Below, piece after piece: positions 11,115 to 22,567 of a stretch of DNA of 64,000 nucleotides. The stretch is from positions 4,307,427 to 4,371,426 of the forward strand of contig NW_004624842.1 in the NCBI RefSeq assembly GCF_000247695.1, in the 5' to 3' direction. The translations under genes were made by a program, and so were the position numbers. Within the stretch, counting starts at the first letter, position 1. Every line of letters begins with the position of its first letter. This stretch comes from Heterocephalus glaber (Eukaryota > Chordata > Mammalia > Rodentia > Bathyergidae). Under the pieces are notes generated by a model. It was not told where the DNA came from, did not search any database, and was given only the letters and a program-made list of their open reading frames with translations.

Positions 11115-11390
11115 TAGAGCGTCATGGTTCAGAGCGAGGACTCAAGTCAGGCCTGGGTTCAAAGCTCTGCTCTCTTTCTTGATTGGGCAAGTTATGTTTC
11201 TGTGCCTCAGTTTCCTCATTTGTAAGATGAAGATGAGAATTAGAACCTACCTTTTAAAGACCAAGGGAGACAATTGTTTTAACTGTCAGTGCACTTCTGC
11301 TGCATAGTAAGGGCAGAAAGGAAATCGGGTCAATGTTATACTTAGTGTCTAGCTTATAATAGGTGCCCAGTATGTGGTTACTATTTTTTG
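11115..11390 (+). mobile_element. MIR SINE
   Basis: Core TGTGCCTCAGTTTCCTCATT and end TAATAGGTGCCCAGTATG. Confidence 0.7.
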
Positions 11391-11684
11391 GATGAGTGAA
11401 GGAACACTACTTTAGGGTTAAGCAGGATTGATAAGACTTAGTCTTCTTGCTCTTCCTCCAATCCCATGGTCCCAGAACATACCTGCAAACACACCTGGAA
11501 AACATTAATTCAATTTAAAGAAAGCTTTTAGGTAAAGTTTCGAAGGATAAACAAGAAACTTAATAAAGTGGTCAGTGGGAGAGGCCTTGAAGTTGAGTGT
11601 ATAGAGGAGAGAATGGGAGTGAGACTTTTCACTGTATACGTTTATATATTTAAATTTAATTTGAACCATTTGAAGGTAGAATAA

Positions 11685-11832
11685 GCCAGGCCATGTGGCC
11701 CATGCCTATAATCCCACCACTTGAGAGGCTGAGGCAAGAGAATTTCAAGTTCCACACTAACCTGGGCCACATAGCGGGTTCAAGTCCAGCCTGAGCTAAA
11801 TGGTGAGACCCTGTTTCAAAAAAGAAAAAGAT
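11685..11832 (+). mobile_element. B1 SINE
   Basis: Diverged B1 with internal duplication and A-rich tail. Confidence 0.8.
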
Positions 11833-12054
11833 AAAGACCAAGTGGCCTTTATATGTGGAAGGTACATATGAAGTATTTTCCTGGACATGGGCATCCATAA
11901 ATGAGTGACCCTTTTTTCTTTGTGAATTCCTCTCTATCTGCCCAGAGAAAATCCTAGAAATATTTGCTGTGTCCTTCAAGCTAGAACACCTTATCAAGCT
12001 GGGTATGTGGGGACAGGCAGAAAGAGGACTAACCTTTCTTTAGTGAGCATATAC

Positions 12055-12150
12055 TTTGTTTTTTTGTTGTGTTTGTGATGATGAGGATTGAACCTAGGGA
12101 TTTGGACATACTAGGCAAACATTTTACCACTGAGCTACATCCCTAGCCCA
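12055..12150 (-). mobile_element. Old ID SINE
   Basis: Antisense; ends CACTGAGCTACATCCCTAGCCC. Confidence 0.7.
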
Positions 12151-12298
12151 TTTAGATGAAGCATCATACAAAATGTACAGTATCTTTAATTCTCTTTTAA
12201 CATAAATGATGAAATAGGCTCAGAAAGATTAGGTCATATGATTCTAAACACTGATTCAGATAATGTATGTTCTAAGAACAAAAAATAGAGGTTTTTTG

Positions 12299-12451
12299 GC
12301 TAGGCATGGTGGTGCATGCCTGTAATCCCAGCATTCAGGAGGCTGAGGCAGGGGGATTGTCACTAGTTTGAGGCCAGCCTGGACTACATTTTGAATTCAA
12401 GACCAGATTGGACTGCACAGTGAGACCCTGCCTCAAAAACTAAAAAAAAAG
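12299..12451 (+). mobile_element. B1 SINE
   Basis: Full-length B1 with internal duplication and A tail. Confidence 0.85.
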
Positions 12452-12849
12452 AAGTTTTTTAGCATGATAAATGAGGCAATTAAGAAAATGTAATTTGTTT
12501 ACAGTGCAGAAAGATTTAGGCTGGGAGGAAAGTACAGGAGCTCACCAGATTAGAACACTATTGGAATATGTGAGCCTGGGGTATGTTAGTTATTATGGTA
12601 ACTGATGGTTGTATATTGGTGTGGGAACAGTATTTCAGAGGTTGAGATAAAGACCCCTGCCCAGAGCGGTAGTGAGGATAAAATGGAGACCATCTTTCAT
12701 GTGTTTCCTTTCTTTATAACTCTCTTTGATCTGTTCCTTGCCACACCATCCCTCACCCCTCTTACATGCTGCAGAATAAATTATTTGCTCACCAATCTTT
12801 CCATTGCACAGTGAACATGTCTGTAACATGGTATGTAGGAAAACTGTGT

Positions 12850-13030
12850 TTTTATTTTTAACATTTTTATTAGTACTTTTTTTTTTTTTTTTGGTACTGG
12901 GGAATTGAACTCAGGACCTTGTGCTTGCGAGGTTAGTACATTTTACAGTACATAATGAGTACATTCATCGTGGGAACACATGTACATAACACATGTTAAT
13001 TTTTTTTTTGTCCCCTTTCTCTCTCCCAAA
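12850..13030 (-). mobile_element. L1 3' UTR fragment with truncated ID inside
   Basis: Antisense lineage-specific L1 3' end (complement contains AGTACTAATAAAAA). A truncated ID occupies about 12872-12934, bounded by TTAGTAC repeats. Confidence 0.65.
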
Positions 13031-13079
13031 ACTAGATTTTTTAAAAAATTGAAATTCTGGTTAAAAAAAATCTATCAAT

Positions 13080-13366
13080 CAAAGTTTTTCATCGTAAGCA
13101 TTTACAAGTGTACATTTCAATAGTGTTAAGTATATTCACATTGTTGTGCAACAGATATCCAGAACTTTTTTATATACCCACTGAACAACTCATTTTCCAC
13201 ACCCTCAGCCCTTGGCAGCCAGCCTTCTACTTTTTGTTTCTGTGAATTTGCTTTAGATAATAACCTCATATAAGTAGAGTCATGTAGTATGTATCTTTGG
13301 TGATTGGTTTATTTCACTTAGAATAATGTCCTCAAGGTTCATCTTGAGTTGTAGTATATGATGGCG
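13080..13366 (-). mobile_element. Old L1 3' region, antisense
   Basis: L1M-type 3' sequence (TGTTGTGCAACAGATATCCAG ...). Confidence 0.65.
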
Positions 13367-13374
13367 TTTCCTTG

Positions 13375-13735
13375 GAGATCAGTTTTGAACTAAGATGGAT
13401 CTGAATTGAATTCTAATTCTGTCACTTACTAGCTCAATGACCTAGGTTGAGTTACCTAATCTTTCTGAGCCTGTTTTCTTATTTCTAAAATGGTGATAAG
13501 CTCCAGGGATGGTGTCACATGCCTGTAATCTTAGCATTTGGGAGGCTGAAGCAGGAGGATTGCCACAAATTAGAGGCCAGTCTGGACTGCATAGCAAGAC
13601 CCTGATTCAACCCCCCCCGCCCCCCCGCATGATGATAATAACATCTACTGCAGAAGGTGTTAGAAGAATAACATGTTTAAAAGCTTTGCCCATGTAGCAT
13701 ATATGTATCTGCAGAGCCTGAAACCATGCCAGGCA
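13375..13735 (+). mobile_element. MIR SINE split by a B1
   Basis: MIR segments before and after a short B1 (13503-13612) whose tail contains a C run. Confidence 0.6.
13503..13612 (+). mobile_element. B1 SINE without internal duplication
   Basis: B1 body GGTGTCACATGCCTGTAATC... ends GACCCTGATTCAA; shorter than standard B1. Confidence 0.7.
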
Positions 13736-13849
13736 CTTGTAACTAAGAACTCATGAAAATGAAATGAAACACTGTATCCTCCATACTGTGTCTCTACTCA
13801 CTCCCCAGCAATCCCAAATCAGATTACCTAAAGTTTAAAAGGTGACTTT

Positions 13850-14050
13850 GATAATATACTTGCTTTTGTCTTTGGGCAAGTTACTTAATCTCTTTATGCT
13901 TCAGTTTCTTCATTTGGAAAATAGGGATAATCATAGGACTTAACCTCCTAAAGTTGTGATGAAGGCCAAATGAGTTTATGCATATAAAACACTTAAAGTG
14001 GTGACTGAAATATAGTAACTATGCTATAAAGATTAGCTTGTACTGTTACA
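13850..14050 (+). mobile_element. MIR SINE
   Basis: TTGGGCAAGTTACTTAATCT and GCTTCAGTTTCTTCATTTG core. Confidence 0.7.
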
Positions 14051-14439
14051 AATAAATACTTTGTACTATTCTGTTGGATCCTAAATCTGTATTTTTATTC
14101 CTGATGTCTCTCTTTAGCTCCGGGTGGGTACTGTACATCCCACTCCCTGCTGAGTGGTTCCATCTAGACACCTAATAGACAACCTAAACTTTAAAATATT
14201 GAAAACCAAAATCTTAATTCCTCTTCCATTAAATCTCATCTTCCCTTACTCTCTAAATAGGACGCAAGGGAAGTGGGGGAGAAGACTAGGGGCCACCTGA
14301 TCTGGGATGGGCCTGTCCTACTTGGATTTTAGTTTGCCTTCCCGCCCTTTTGTTCTGCCCTCTGTTAAGGTAATAAAATATGCTGTCACAGTGCTTCACA
14401 GTGTTTACTGAGCCATTTTTGTCCTTATCAGCACATTTG

Positions 14440-14570
14440 ATCCTTAAAGGAAATCAGATCTTATATGAATCCCCTGCTTTATTAAAACTCTCCAACCACA
14501 TCCCATTGCAATTAGAATCCATACCGTGATCATGCAAGGCCCTGCATAGTCAGTAGGAATTGAGGGAAAG
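14440..14570 (+). mobile_element. L2 3' fragment
   Basis: CTCTCCAACCACATCCCATT ... CAAGGCCCTGCATAGTC matches the 3' end of LINE-2. Confidence 0.55.
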
Positions 14571-14582
14571 GATAGACTAGGT

Positions 14583-14645
14583 CAGTGATGGTGAACCTTT
14601 TAGAGCTTTCAATGATACAAACAGCTTGTGAGTTCGCCACCACTG
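14583..14645. mobile_element. hAT MITE, 63 bp
   Basis: Left end CAGTGATGGTGAACC; the complement of the right end is CAGTGGTGGCGAACT. Perfect 8-bp duplication GACTAGGT at 14575-14582 and 14646-14653, the hAT hallmark. Shares its left 40 bp with the element at 44431. Confidence 0.85.
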
Positions 14646-14759
14646 GACTAGGTAAACCCTGGGCCCTATGAGGCATCCCTAGGTACCCTTCAATAGGTAG
14701 TCTGGTGAGAGGCTGGCTTACGGAATCCCCTTTCTGTTTTCCAGATACAAGATTGTGTC

Positions 14760-14855
14760 CTGTGTGTGTGTGTGTGTTTGGTACGGGGGAATCAAACTTA
14801 GGACCTTGCGCTTGGAAGGCAGGCAGCAGCACCACTGAGCTAAATCCCCCACCCT
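14760..14855 (-). mobile_element. ID SINE with (GT)n at its tail
   Basis: Antisense ID body 14777-14855 preceded by (TG)n in place of poly(T). Confidence 0.8.
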
Positions 14856-14904
14856 ATGATTACTGGTGTGTCTTGATTTTCCTGAGTGTCATTTGCTGTG
14901 TGTG

Positions 14905-14982
14905 CTGTGCTAGGGATCAAACCCAAAGCCTGGCACATGCTAGGCTAATACTCTCCCCATTGAGCTACACTTCCAGCCCCAC
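14905..14982 (-). mobile_element. Old ID SINE
   Basis: Antisense, ends CATTGAGCTACACTTCCAGCC. Confidence 0.65.
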
Positions 14983-15001
14983 TTTAAAAAATTTTTTGAT
15001 A

Positions 15002-15320
15002 CATTATATTGTATACCTAAAATGTACCGATGATTAGAATGAATAATTGATAATGTAAAATAGGAAGAAAAGGTCCAAAGGGGTAGGGGTAGTGGGAGGG
15101 GCAGGGGAAAGGAAAGAAGGGAAAGGAAAAATGATGAAAAATGGAAAAAATGGAAATAAAGTCTTTATAAATAGGGAAGGGTGGAGGGCGTGAAGGGAGG
15201 GCTAGGAATGGGGAAAAAATAAGAACCAAGATGCATTATGTAAAGGTACAATTCCCAATGAGAAATATAATTGTGTTGTATACCTACAATGTACCAATAA
15301 AAGAATTTAATACAAAAAAA
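15002..15320 (+). mobile_element. L1 3' UTR, sense, 5' truncated
   Basis: G-rich polypurine tract (15060-15220) followed by GTACCAATAAAAG and an A tail. Duplication around AAAAATTTTTTGATA ends at 15001 and at 15330. A short extra copy of the 3' end sits at its 5' side. Confidence 0.8.
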
Positions 15321-15330
15321 ATTTTTGATA

Positions 15331-15684
15331 GACATTTCTTTCTTTGGCCTTATTCTGAGCGTCAGTGTTTGTGAAACCTAGGAATTTAAGTCAAATAAAT
15401 CTTCTCTTTCCTGTCAAGGATAATTTGATACTGAAAAACTCCTGTATAGATAAAGTCTCATATAAAATCTATTAATTTCCCCAGGACGTCTTTGTATTCA
15501 TAAGCCCTAAAATTCACTCCGATTTTATCAAAACAACGTAAGCACCATTCAAATGGACATAACTACTCAGTGGTTAACATTTGTTGTTAGAATTACCTAA
15601 CATATTTAGTCTTCATTAAAAATCCTTTAAGACTTCCACCTAGTTTGATATTTTGAGGCACTAGATATCTTATACTTAAGATTA
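15331..15684. other. Intronic DNA, nothing recognised
   Basis: No repeat or exon that I can support. Confidence 0.4.
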
Positions 15685-15687
15685 AAC

Positions 15688-15751
15688 ACCGCCTTCTGCG
15701 CATGTGCAAGGACCCGAGTTCGATCTCCGGTACCAAAAAAAAAAAAAAAAG
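15688..15751 (+). mobile_element. 5'-truncated ID SINE
   Basis: Starts inside the anticodon-side half; box B GAGTTCGATCTCC and A16 tail; TTAAACA on both sides. Confidence 0.75.
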
Positions 15752-16139
15752 TTTAAACAAGAAAGATACACATTTTCTTTCTGGAAGATTTAGCCTTTAT
15801 TTAAAGAAAGCAGCAAAGATAAAATAAATCAATGAAAACTAAATGTCTAGAAATGCCACAGTGGCTAAACAAGTTAATAGCTTACTTGATATAAGAGATT
15901 ATCACTGCTGTAAACTGTCAAACCAGAAGTACTCCCAGAGAAAAACCCATACGACACCTGCCAGTAACTCAGCTGCGAAGGTGACTGGATAGCTCTTTCA
16001 TTACAGTGCTCAGCTGTTCACAAGGGAAACAAAATCCAAATGATTACTTTTAAATGAGAGTAGGTGCTTTGTAAAACAAAGTAGAGGTAGTAACAAATTC
16101 CTTGTGAAGTTGAATATTGGGCTGTGATCCAATATGAGT
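15752..16139. other. Intronic DNA, nothing recognised
   Basis: No exon or repeat supported. Confidence 0.4.
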
Positions 16140-16311
16140 TTTTTTGTTTGTTTTGTTTTGTCTTGGTTTTTTGAGACAAAGTCTCACTATATAGTTCAGG
16201 CTGGTCTTAAATACACTGTGTAGCCCAGGCTGGCCTTGAACTCAAGGCAGTGCTCTTGCCTCAGCCTCCCAAGTGCTGGCATTACAGGCATGTGCTACCA
16301 TGCCTGGGCCC
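16140..16311 (-). mobile_element. B1 SINE
   Basis: Antisense B1 with internal duplication. Confidence 0.85.
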
Positions 16312-16769
16312 GATCTCTGAGTTTCATGAGCCTTGTAATAAAAACAGCTATGCCCTATGCCCTCAGTCTGAACCTCTGAAAAGGACCTAGGAAACCAGAG
16401 AGCCAGTATTTCTAATAACATGCTTATATTTATTGACTTTTCAGTTTGTTGTTATCTGTTTCTTCCTCTTGTAAAAGATTAGGATTTAATTCACAGCATA
16501 TTAGGCTGCCTTATTTGTCTCCACCATTCTCCCACTGTAGCTGTGTCACAGCTTTGGTTGTTGGTATTAAGTATTTACATTATGCTGATGATAAATTACG
16601 TATAGCAGAATCATATTGGTTTTGTATAATTTTCTTTTAGCATTGAAAACAGTCTTTTTGCTCCTTTTGTTTGTGCCATCTGAAAGGCTTTATTAGGAAC
16701 TGTGCTGCAGCATAAGGTGGGACAGTGCATGGACTAACATTCCTCTTTTTGAGGTCAATTTACACGTGT
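16312..16769. other. Intronic DNA, nothing recognised
   Basis: The open frame at 16446-16640 has no family resemblance. Confidence 0.4.
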
Positions 16770-17345
16770 CAGCTTTCCCTTACTGTGACTAAATACCCGA
16801 GAATAACAACTTTAAAAAGAAAAGAATAGTTTGTTGCTGTTTCTGAAGTTTAGTGGTGGCTGTTCATTGTTATGTCCCTGACCTGAGGTAGAAGGGCCTG
16901 GGGGAAGGGTGTGGCAGAAGAGAGCTGCCCTCCTGGCAGCGAAGAAGCAGAAGCCTGAAGGGGCTGGGGTTGGTGGCGCAGGCCTGTGATCTCAGCAGCT
17001 CCGCCCTCGGGAGGCTGAGGCAGGAGTATTGCTGTGAGTTGAAGGCCAGCCTGGGCTATGTAATGAGTTTAAGGTCAGTCTCAACTAAATACCCTGTCTC
17101 AAAAACAAAAAACAACAACAAAAAAGGGGACTAGGAACAAAATAAACCCTTCAAAGCCACACCCTCAGTGACACCCTACCTCCCAATAAATCCATTGAGC
17201 TGTGAACTCTTCAGTAGATTAATCCACATGATGAAGTTAGAGCCCTCATGATTCAGTCACTTCCCCAAAGCCTATCAGCTCTGAAAACTGCTGCCCTCAG
17301 TACATGAGCCTAGAGAGAGACATCATTTCCAAACCATAACAACAT
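16770..17345 (-). mobile_element. MaLR LTR, antisense, with nested B1
   Basis: GTGACTAAATACC...TTCTGAAGTTTAGTGG and CCCTCATGATTCAGTCACTTC flank a B1 at 16968-17130. Confidence 0.6.
16968..17130 (+). mobile_element. B1 SINE
   Basis: Full B1 with duplication and CAA-rich tail. Confidence 0.85.
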
Positions 17346-17374
17346 AGAAAATTTAGGTTTTTTATTTTTGTTTT

Positions 17375-17455
17375 TTTTTTCTGATGCTGGAGATTGAGCC
17401 AAGGGCCATATGTATACTAAGATGGTGTCTACCACTAAGGCACATCATTAGTCCA
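17375..17455 (-). mobile_element. Old ID SINE
   Basis: Antisense, diverged. Confidence 0.55.
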
Positions 17456-17817
17456 AATTCACGGTTTTAGGATATAGCTGTATGAGTTTTGTGTCGTGTG
17501 ACCACTTGTGCCGTTGTAGACTCCCTTGTAGTAGTCAGCTCCTTTGCACAACTCTTTTCTTCCTCTTTCTTCCCTTTTCTAGACTGTTACATAAATAGAA
17601 TCATACCATACACGACACACATGTACATGCTCATGCACACATGCACACACCACAGCCTTTGAGTCTGCCTTCTTTCACTGGCACAATTCTGCATCCTTTT
17701 TAAAATTTAAATTACAGAATTCACAAATTTTATAATTTCTCTTTTTAAAAAATTCATTCTTTCTTACTAGCAGTTTTTCTAATTATGTCTTTTATTCTTG
17801 GAACTTTATTTATATTG

Positions 17818-17955
17818 GGGGTTTTTTGAGACAGGATCTTGCTGGGCACGGTGGTGTACACCTGTACACTCTCAGCGCTCAAACACTCAGAAATCCACCT
17901 GCCTCAGCCTCCTGAGTGCTGGGATTACAGGCATGCACCACCATGCCCAGCTGTT
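17818..17955 (-). mobile_element. Rearranged B1 SINE
   Basis: Antisense start TTTTTTGAGACAGGATCTTGCT, then about 40 bp of sense B1 head (GGGCACGGTGGTGTACACC), then antisense body again to CACCATGCCCAGC. Confidence 0.65.
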
Positions 17956-19479
17956 TTTGCAATTTTAAATCCAATATATTTTATTTGTTTTTTTCATGCT
18001 GTAGGTACTATTTGCTAAATTATGTGTCTTTTTTTCTTGGAGCATGTTCTCTAGTTGCTTCTCAAGAAAGAGTACATGGGAGATAATTTTTTTAAAACTT
18101 CACATATCTGAAAATGTCTTTTATTCCAACACTTGTGTATTTAGTTTAGCTAGGTATAGATTTCTGAATTGGAAGTACTTTTCCATTAAATTTTAAATGG
18201 TATTGTACCATTGTTTTTAAACAAGTACATTCTTTTGCTTCATGTTGTTAGATTTGTCCATGAAGTTGGTAAAGCTGTAGTTCATTCATTTTCATTGTAG
18301 CATAGTATTCTATTTTATTAATGGATCACAATTAATACATTCTTCTTTTGAGAAGTATTTGGGATCTTTCTAACCTTTTTTTTGGATCTTTCTTATCTTG
18401 GCCCATTAATGAACAACATTGACATGAACATTCTTTTTTACATCTTTTGAACATATTTGCACAATTTGGGGGAGGTACTCAGAAGAAGAATTAGAATTGT
18501 TGAATTATAGGATGTGCATAGGCCCAGCATCAGTAGCTATTACTGAAGAGTTTCCCAAGTGATTGTACTGATTACACTTCCACCAGTGGTGTATGTGAGG
18601 TCCATGTTCTAGCTAACCGTGATGTTGTTTTTAAGTTGTCTTTCTCACAGGTGTGTAATAGCATATTATTAGGGTTTCAGTATGTGTTCTCTTGATGGCT
18701 TAATAAGGTTGGGTACCTTTTCAGAGGTTTATTGGCCATTTGGACATCTCTGTGGATTGCCTATTCACACCTTTTGCAGAGTTTTCTGCTTTGTTGCGTT
18801 TTTTGTTTTAAACTTGATTGGATGGGTTTTTTGAAGTTCTTTACATTTTCTGGATATGAGTGAGCCCTTTGTGGTGATGTTTTACAAATATTTCCTCTCA
18901 TTCTTTTGTTCTTTTTAATGTCTAAGATCTTTTGATTAAACAGAAAATCTTTTTAGAAGATCTTTTTAAAAGATCTTTTGATTAATTTTTATTATAATTC
19001 ATAAGATCACTTTTTCTTTATGGTTAGTGTTTTTTGTCTTCTATTTAAGAATCTTTGCCTACTCTAAGGTCATGAAGATATTCTGTGTATCTTTAGAAGC
19101 TTTCGCCTTTTATGTTTAGATATACAGGCCATTCCCCTGAGAATTGATTATGGGGTATGTTGTGAAGTTTTCCATATAGACACCAGTTTAACCCATCATT
19201 ATTCATTGGAAAGTACCCACATCTACTCTCTGTAGTACCACCTTTGGTATCAGTCAAGTATATGTACAGGGTTCTGTTTCATGTCTCGTATGTTTTACTG
19301 GTCTATTTATCCCTGTGCTGATATTACACTGTCTTATTTTCTGTCATTTTATATGTAATGATTTGGGGTGGAGTATACAGAATAGGCTTATGTTTTCCTA
19401 CTTAGAGTCTAGATCGCCTTGCCATTTTTATATACATGTTACAATGAGCATATACATTTTTGTATCACTCTTTTTTTGT

Positions 19480-19572
19480 TTTGTTTTGTTTTGTTTTCTG
19501 GTACCAGGAATTGAACTCAGGACCTTGTGCTTGCCAGGCAGGCGCAGTGCTGCTGAGGTACATCCCTGCCCT
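19480..19572 (-). mobile_element. ID SINE
   Basis: Antisense, tail (TTTTG)n. Confidence 0.8.
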
Positions 19573-19579
19573 CTTTACA

Positions 19580-19664
19580 ACTTTTTTTTTGGTACCAGGG
19601 ATCGAACTTCGGTCCTTGGATTTGTGAGACAGGCTGTGGAACCACTGAGCTAAATCCCTGGCCC
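19580..19664 (-). mobile_element. ID SINE
   Basis: Antisense, head-to-tail with the previous ID; ACAACT present at both ends. Confidence 0.85.
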
Positions 19665-19830
19665 ACAACTCTTTTTAATTTTAATTTTTATCAGTACATG
19701 TTTACAGTACATAATGATTACATTCATTGTAAGGAGTTGGTCCATGTACATAACACACCTCAATTCATTTTACATCCTCTTCCCCCTTCCCCTCCCTCCA
19801 TCTCTTGTAGGTGATGTTTTGAAAATTACA
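19665..19830 (-). mobile_element. L1 3' UTR fragment
   Basis: TCAGTACATGTTTACAGTACATAATG then a C/T-rich tract: lineage-specific L1 3' end in antisense. Confidence 0.65.
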
Positions 19831-20406
19831 AATCTATAGCTGTAATATTAAAACCAGACTGATTTTTTATATCTCTGTAATAGTTTAATAATTTACCTTT
19901 AGCCTCTTGAAGAGTCACATGTACAGTCACGTTGAGTATCATTACCTGCAAATAAAGCTTTTATTTTTTCCTTTCTAATCTTTTCTTAATCTTACCTTAC
20001 TCTGGAGCCTAGAGCCTCTAATATAATGAATAGAAGTTGCATCTTCCTGTTCTAAGAGGGAAAAAGCCTTAAACATTTTACCGCTAAGTATGAATTTGCT
20101 GTACATTTTCTGTAGACACTAGTTATTAGAAACTCACTTCTTTTTTTAATTAATGATTTTATCATGAATGGATATTGAATTATATCAAAATGCTTTTTCT
20201 GCATCAATTCAGATGTTTGTATAATTCTTTATGTTAATGTGAATTACACTGGATATAATTTTTAAAATATTAAACCAACTTCTAATTCCTGATACAGATT
20301 TCCACTTTTTATACATTACTAAATTTGATTCACTAATTTTTAAATTAAGAATGTTTTTCCTTCTATATTCATGAATCAAACTGGCCTGTAACTTCTTTTA
20401 GTGAGT

Positions 20407-20497
20407 TTTTTTTTTTTTTTTATGTACCCGGGATTGAACTTGGGATGTTGTGCTCGTGAGGTGGGCAGGGGAACCACTGAGGTAAATCCCCAGCTCC
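20407..20497 (-). mobile_element. ID SINE
   Basis: Antisense, 17-T tail. Confidence 0.85.
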
Positions 20498-20816
20498 TGG
20501 TGAGGTTTTGATAATCAGATTTATAATGGTCATTAAGCATGGATTTAGTTATAACCCATGAGTTTTGATATGTAATATTTTCATTCCATTCAAGATATTT
20601 TCAAATTTCTACGTAGATTTCTGTTTGACCTATATATTTTTTAGAAGTACATTTCTTGATTTTCAGAAATGGGGATTTTATAGTTATCTTTCTCTTAATA
20701 GATTTTGGATTAATTGCACTGTGCTTGGAGATTGTAGTCTATGTTTCAGTTCACTTAAATGTGTTGACATTTGCTTGATCTGCTAGCAAATGGTCATTCT
20801 GCAAATGTGTTCTTGT

Positions 20817-20914
20817 CTCAATAACTTTTCTTTTTTTTTTTTGGTACCAGGGATCGAACTCGGGTCCTTGAGCTTCCAGGGCAGACAGCAGAACCATTGA
20901 GCTAAATCTCCTGC
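20817..20914 (-). mobile_element. ID SINE with 18-bp duplication and unique 3' tail
   Basis: Duplication CTGCAAATGTGTTCTTGT at 20799-20816 and 20915-20932. Beyond the poly(T), CTCAATAACTTTTC is extra 3' sequence carried by the transcript. Confidence 0.85.
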
Positions 20915-21140
20915 CTGCAAATGTGTTCTTGTAAAGAATGTGGAGATAGCAGTTATTAGATGTAGTGCTGTGTGTGTATTAATTTTATTTAATGGTGTTG
21001 AAATAGTCTATACCTTATTAATATTCTGTATCTTACTAATTTTTGGTCTACATGTATCAGTTTTTGAAAGAGATATAAAAATCTCCCACTATGATTATAG
21101 ACTTCCTTATTACGCCTTTTAACTTTGGTTGGTTTTTTTT

Positions 21141-21226
21141 GTGTTTTTTTTTGGCACCAGGGATTGAACTTGGGACCTTGTGCTAGCGAGGCAGGCAGTG
21201 GAACCACTGAGCTAAATCCTCGCCCT
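21141..21226 (-). mobile_element. ID SINE
   Basis: Antisense, ends TGAGCTAAATCCTCGCCC. Confidence 0.85.
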
Positions 21227-21249
21227 GTCAGTTTTTGTTTGTATATGTT

Positions 21250-21342
21250 GGGCTGGGGATTTAGCTCAGTGGTTCTGCCACCTGCCTTGCAAGTGCAAGG
21301 ACTTGAGTTCGATCCCTGGTACCCCCCCCCAAAAAAAAGAAA
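21250..21342 (+). mobile_element. ID SINE
   Basis: Sense, box B GAGTTCGATCC, tail C9A8. Only 23 bp from the opposite-strand ID before it, giving an inverted ID pair. Confidence 0.85.
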
Positions 21343-21679
21343 GAATCATGTTGAAGCTTTTATGATGTAGATTTAAATATAGAATTGTAGTATCCAAATT
21401 TATATTTTTATCCTTAAGAGGTATCTATATTTGATAGTACTATTTGCCTTGAGTCTTGCTGATTTTAATAGTTATACCGCCTTTCTTTTGGTATATGTTT
21501 ACATTGTGTATTATTTCCATTCTTTTACTTTTAGCCTTCTACATATGTTTCTCTAGTAGGCAGCATTACAAACTTTCTTTTTAATTGGTGCATTTAGCAC
21601 ATTCACATTTAATGTAATAACTCAGGTTTTGGGACATGTATTTAATTTACTTAATGTAGTATTAGCTATATAGATTTAT

Positions 21680-21795
21680 TTATTTTAATACAGGGTCTCC
21701 CTATGTAGATCAGGCTGGCCTTGAACTCATGGCAATCCTCCTGCCTCAGCCTCCTGAGTGTTGGGATTGTGGGATGCGCCACCACGCCCAGCTAG
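21680..21795 (-). mobile_element. B1 SINE
   Basis: Antisense B1 without duplication. Confidence 0.8.
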
Positions 21796-22210
21796 CTTTT
21801 AAAATATCTTCCCTGCTCTATATTCTTTTTTCACTTCTTTCATATTTCTTTTAATAGCAGTTTTATTGAAACATTTATATGATTAACTTTACCCATCATA
21901 AGTGTACAATTTGATGATTTTTAGCTAATTTATGAAGTTATACAGCCATCATTATAGTCTTTTAGAATATTTCTATCACCCTAAATAGTTCACTTGTGTC
22001 TGTTACTTATTAAGTTTTACAACAGACTTTTGAAGTATGATTCACATACTGCACAAGTCACCCATTTAAAGTGTACAAATCAGTGGCTTTTTAACTATTT
22101 ATACATTCATGCATCTGTCATTACAAACTAGTTTTTAGAACATTTCATCATTCCCAAGAGAAACCCTGTAACACCCAGTAGCACTTACTCCCCAATTTCT
22201 CCCTTCTTTT

Positions 22211-22300
22211 TTTTTTTTTTTTTTTTGGTACCGGGGATCGAACTCTGGTACTTGTGCTTGCGCAGCAGGCAGCGAAACCACTGAGCTAAATCCCCAGCCC
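22211..22300 (-). mobile_element. ID SINE
   Basis: Duplication TCTCCCTTCTTTT at 22198-22210 and 22301-22313. Confidence 0.9.
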
Positions 22301-22490
22301 TCTCCCTTCTTTTGATCCATAGCAACAGCTATGGTTACCTGTTTTCTGTCTCTGTGGATTTGCCTATTCTGGACAGTTATATAAGTATACCAGACACTAT
22401 GTGGCCTTTTTTGACTGGCTCCTTTTATTATAATGGTCTCAGCCTTTATCTGTGTTATAACATATATTCATATATCATTTCTTTTTCTTG

Positions 22491-22567
22491 GGCTGGGGAT
22501 TTAGCTCAGTGACACTCCACTTGCCTCGCAAGTGTGAGGTCCTGAGTTCAATCTCTGGTCCCCCCCG
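22491..22567 (+). mobile_element. ID SINE
   Basis: Duplication TCTTTTTCTTG just before and after. Confidence 0.85.

Larger units (their letters stand above)
17960..21672 (-). mobile_element. Old L1, antisense, with several IDs inserted
   Basis: Runs from the 3' part through ORF2 towards the 5' side in antisense order (for example GGTCATGAAGATATTCTGTG, ATGCTTTTTCTGCATCAATTC). Broken by IDs and by a younger L1 3' UTR at 19665-19830. No intact frame. Confidence 0.65.

Noticed and set aside
19480..21342. Regularly repeated near-identical units taken as a CRISPR-like or satellite array
   Set aside because: The units are ID SINEs in both orientations with irregular spacing and individual target duplications.
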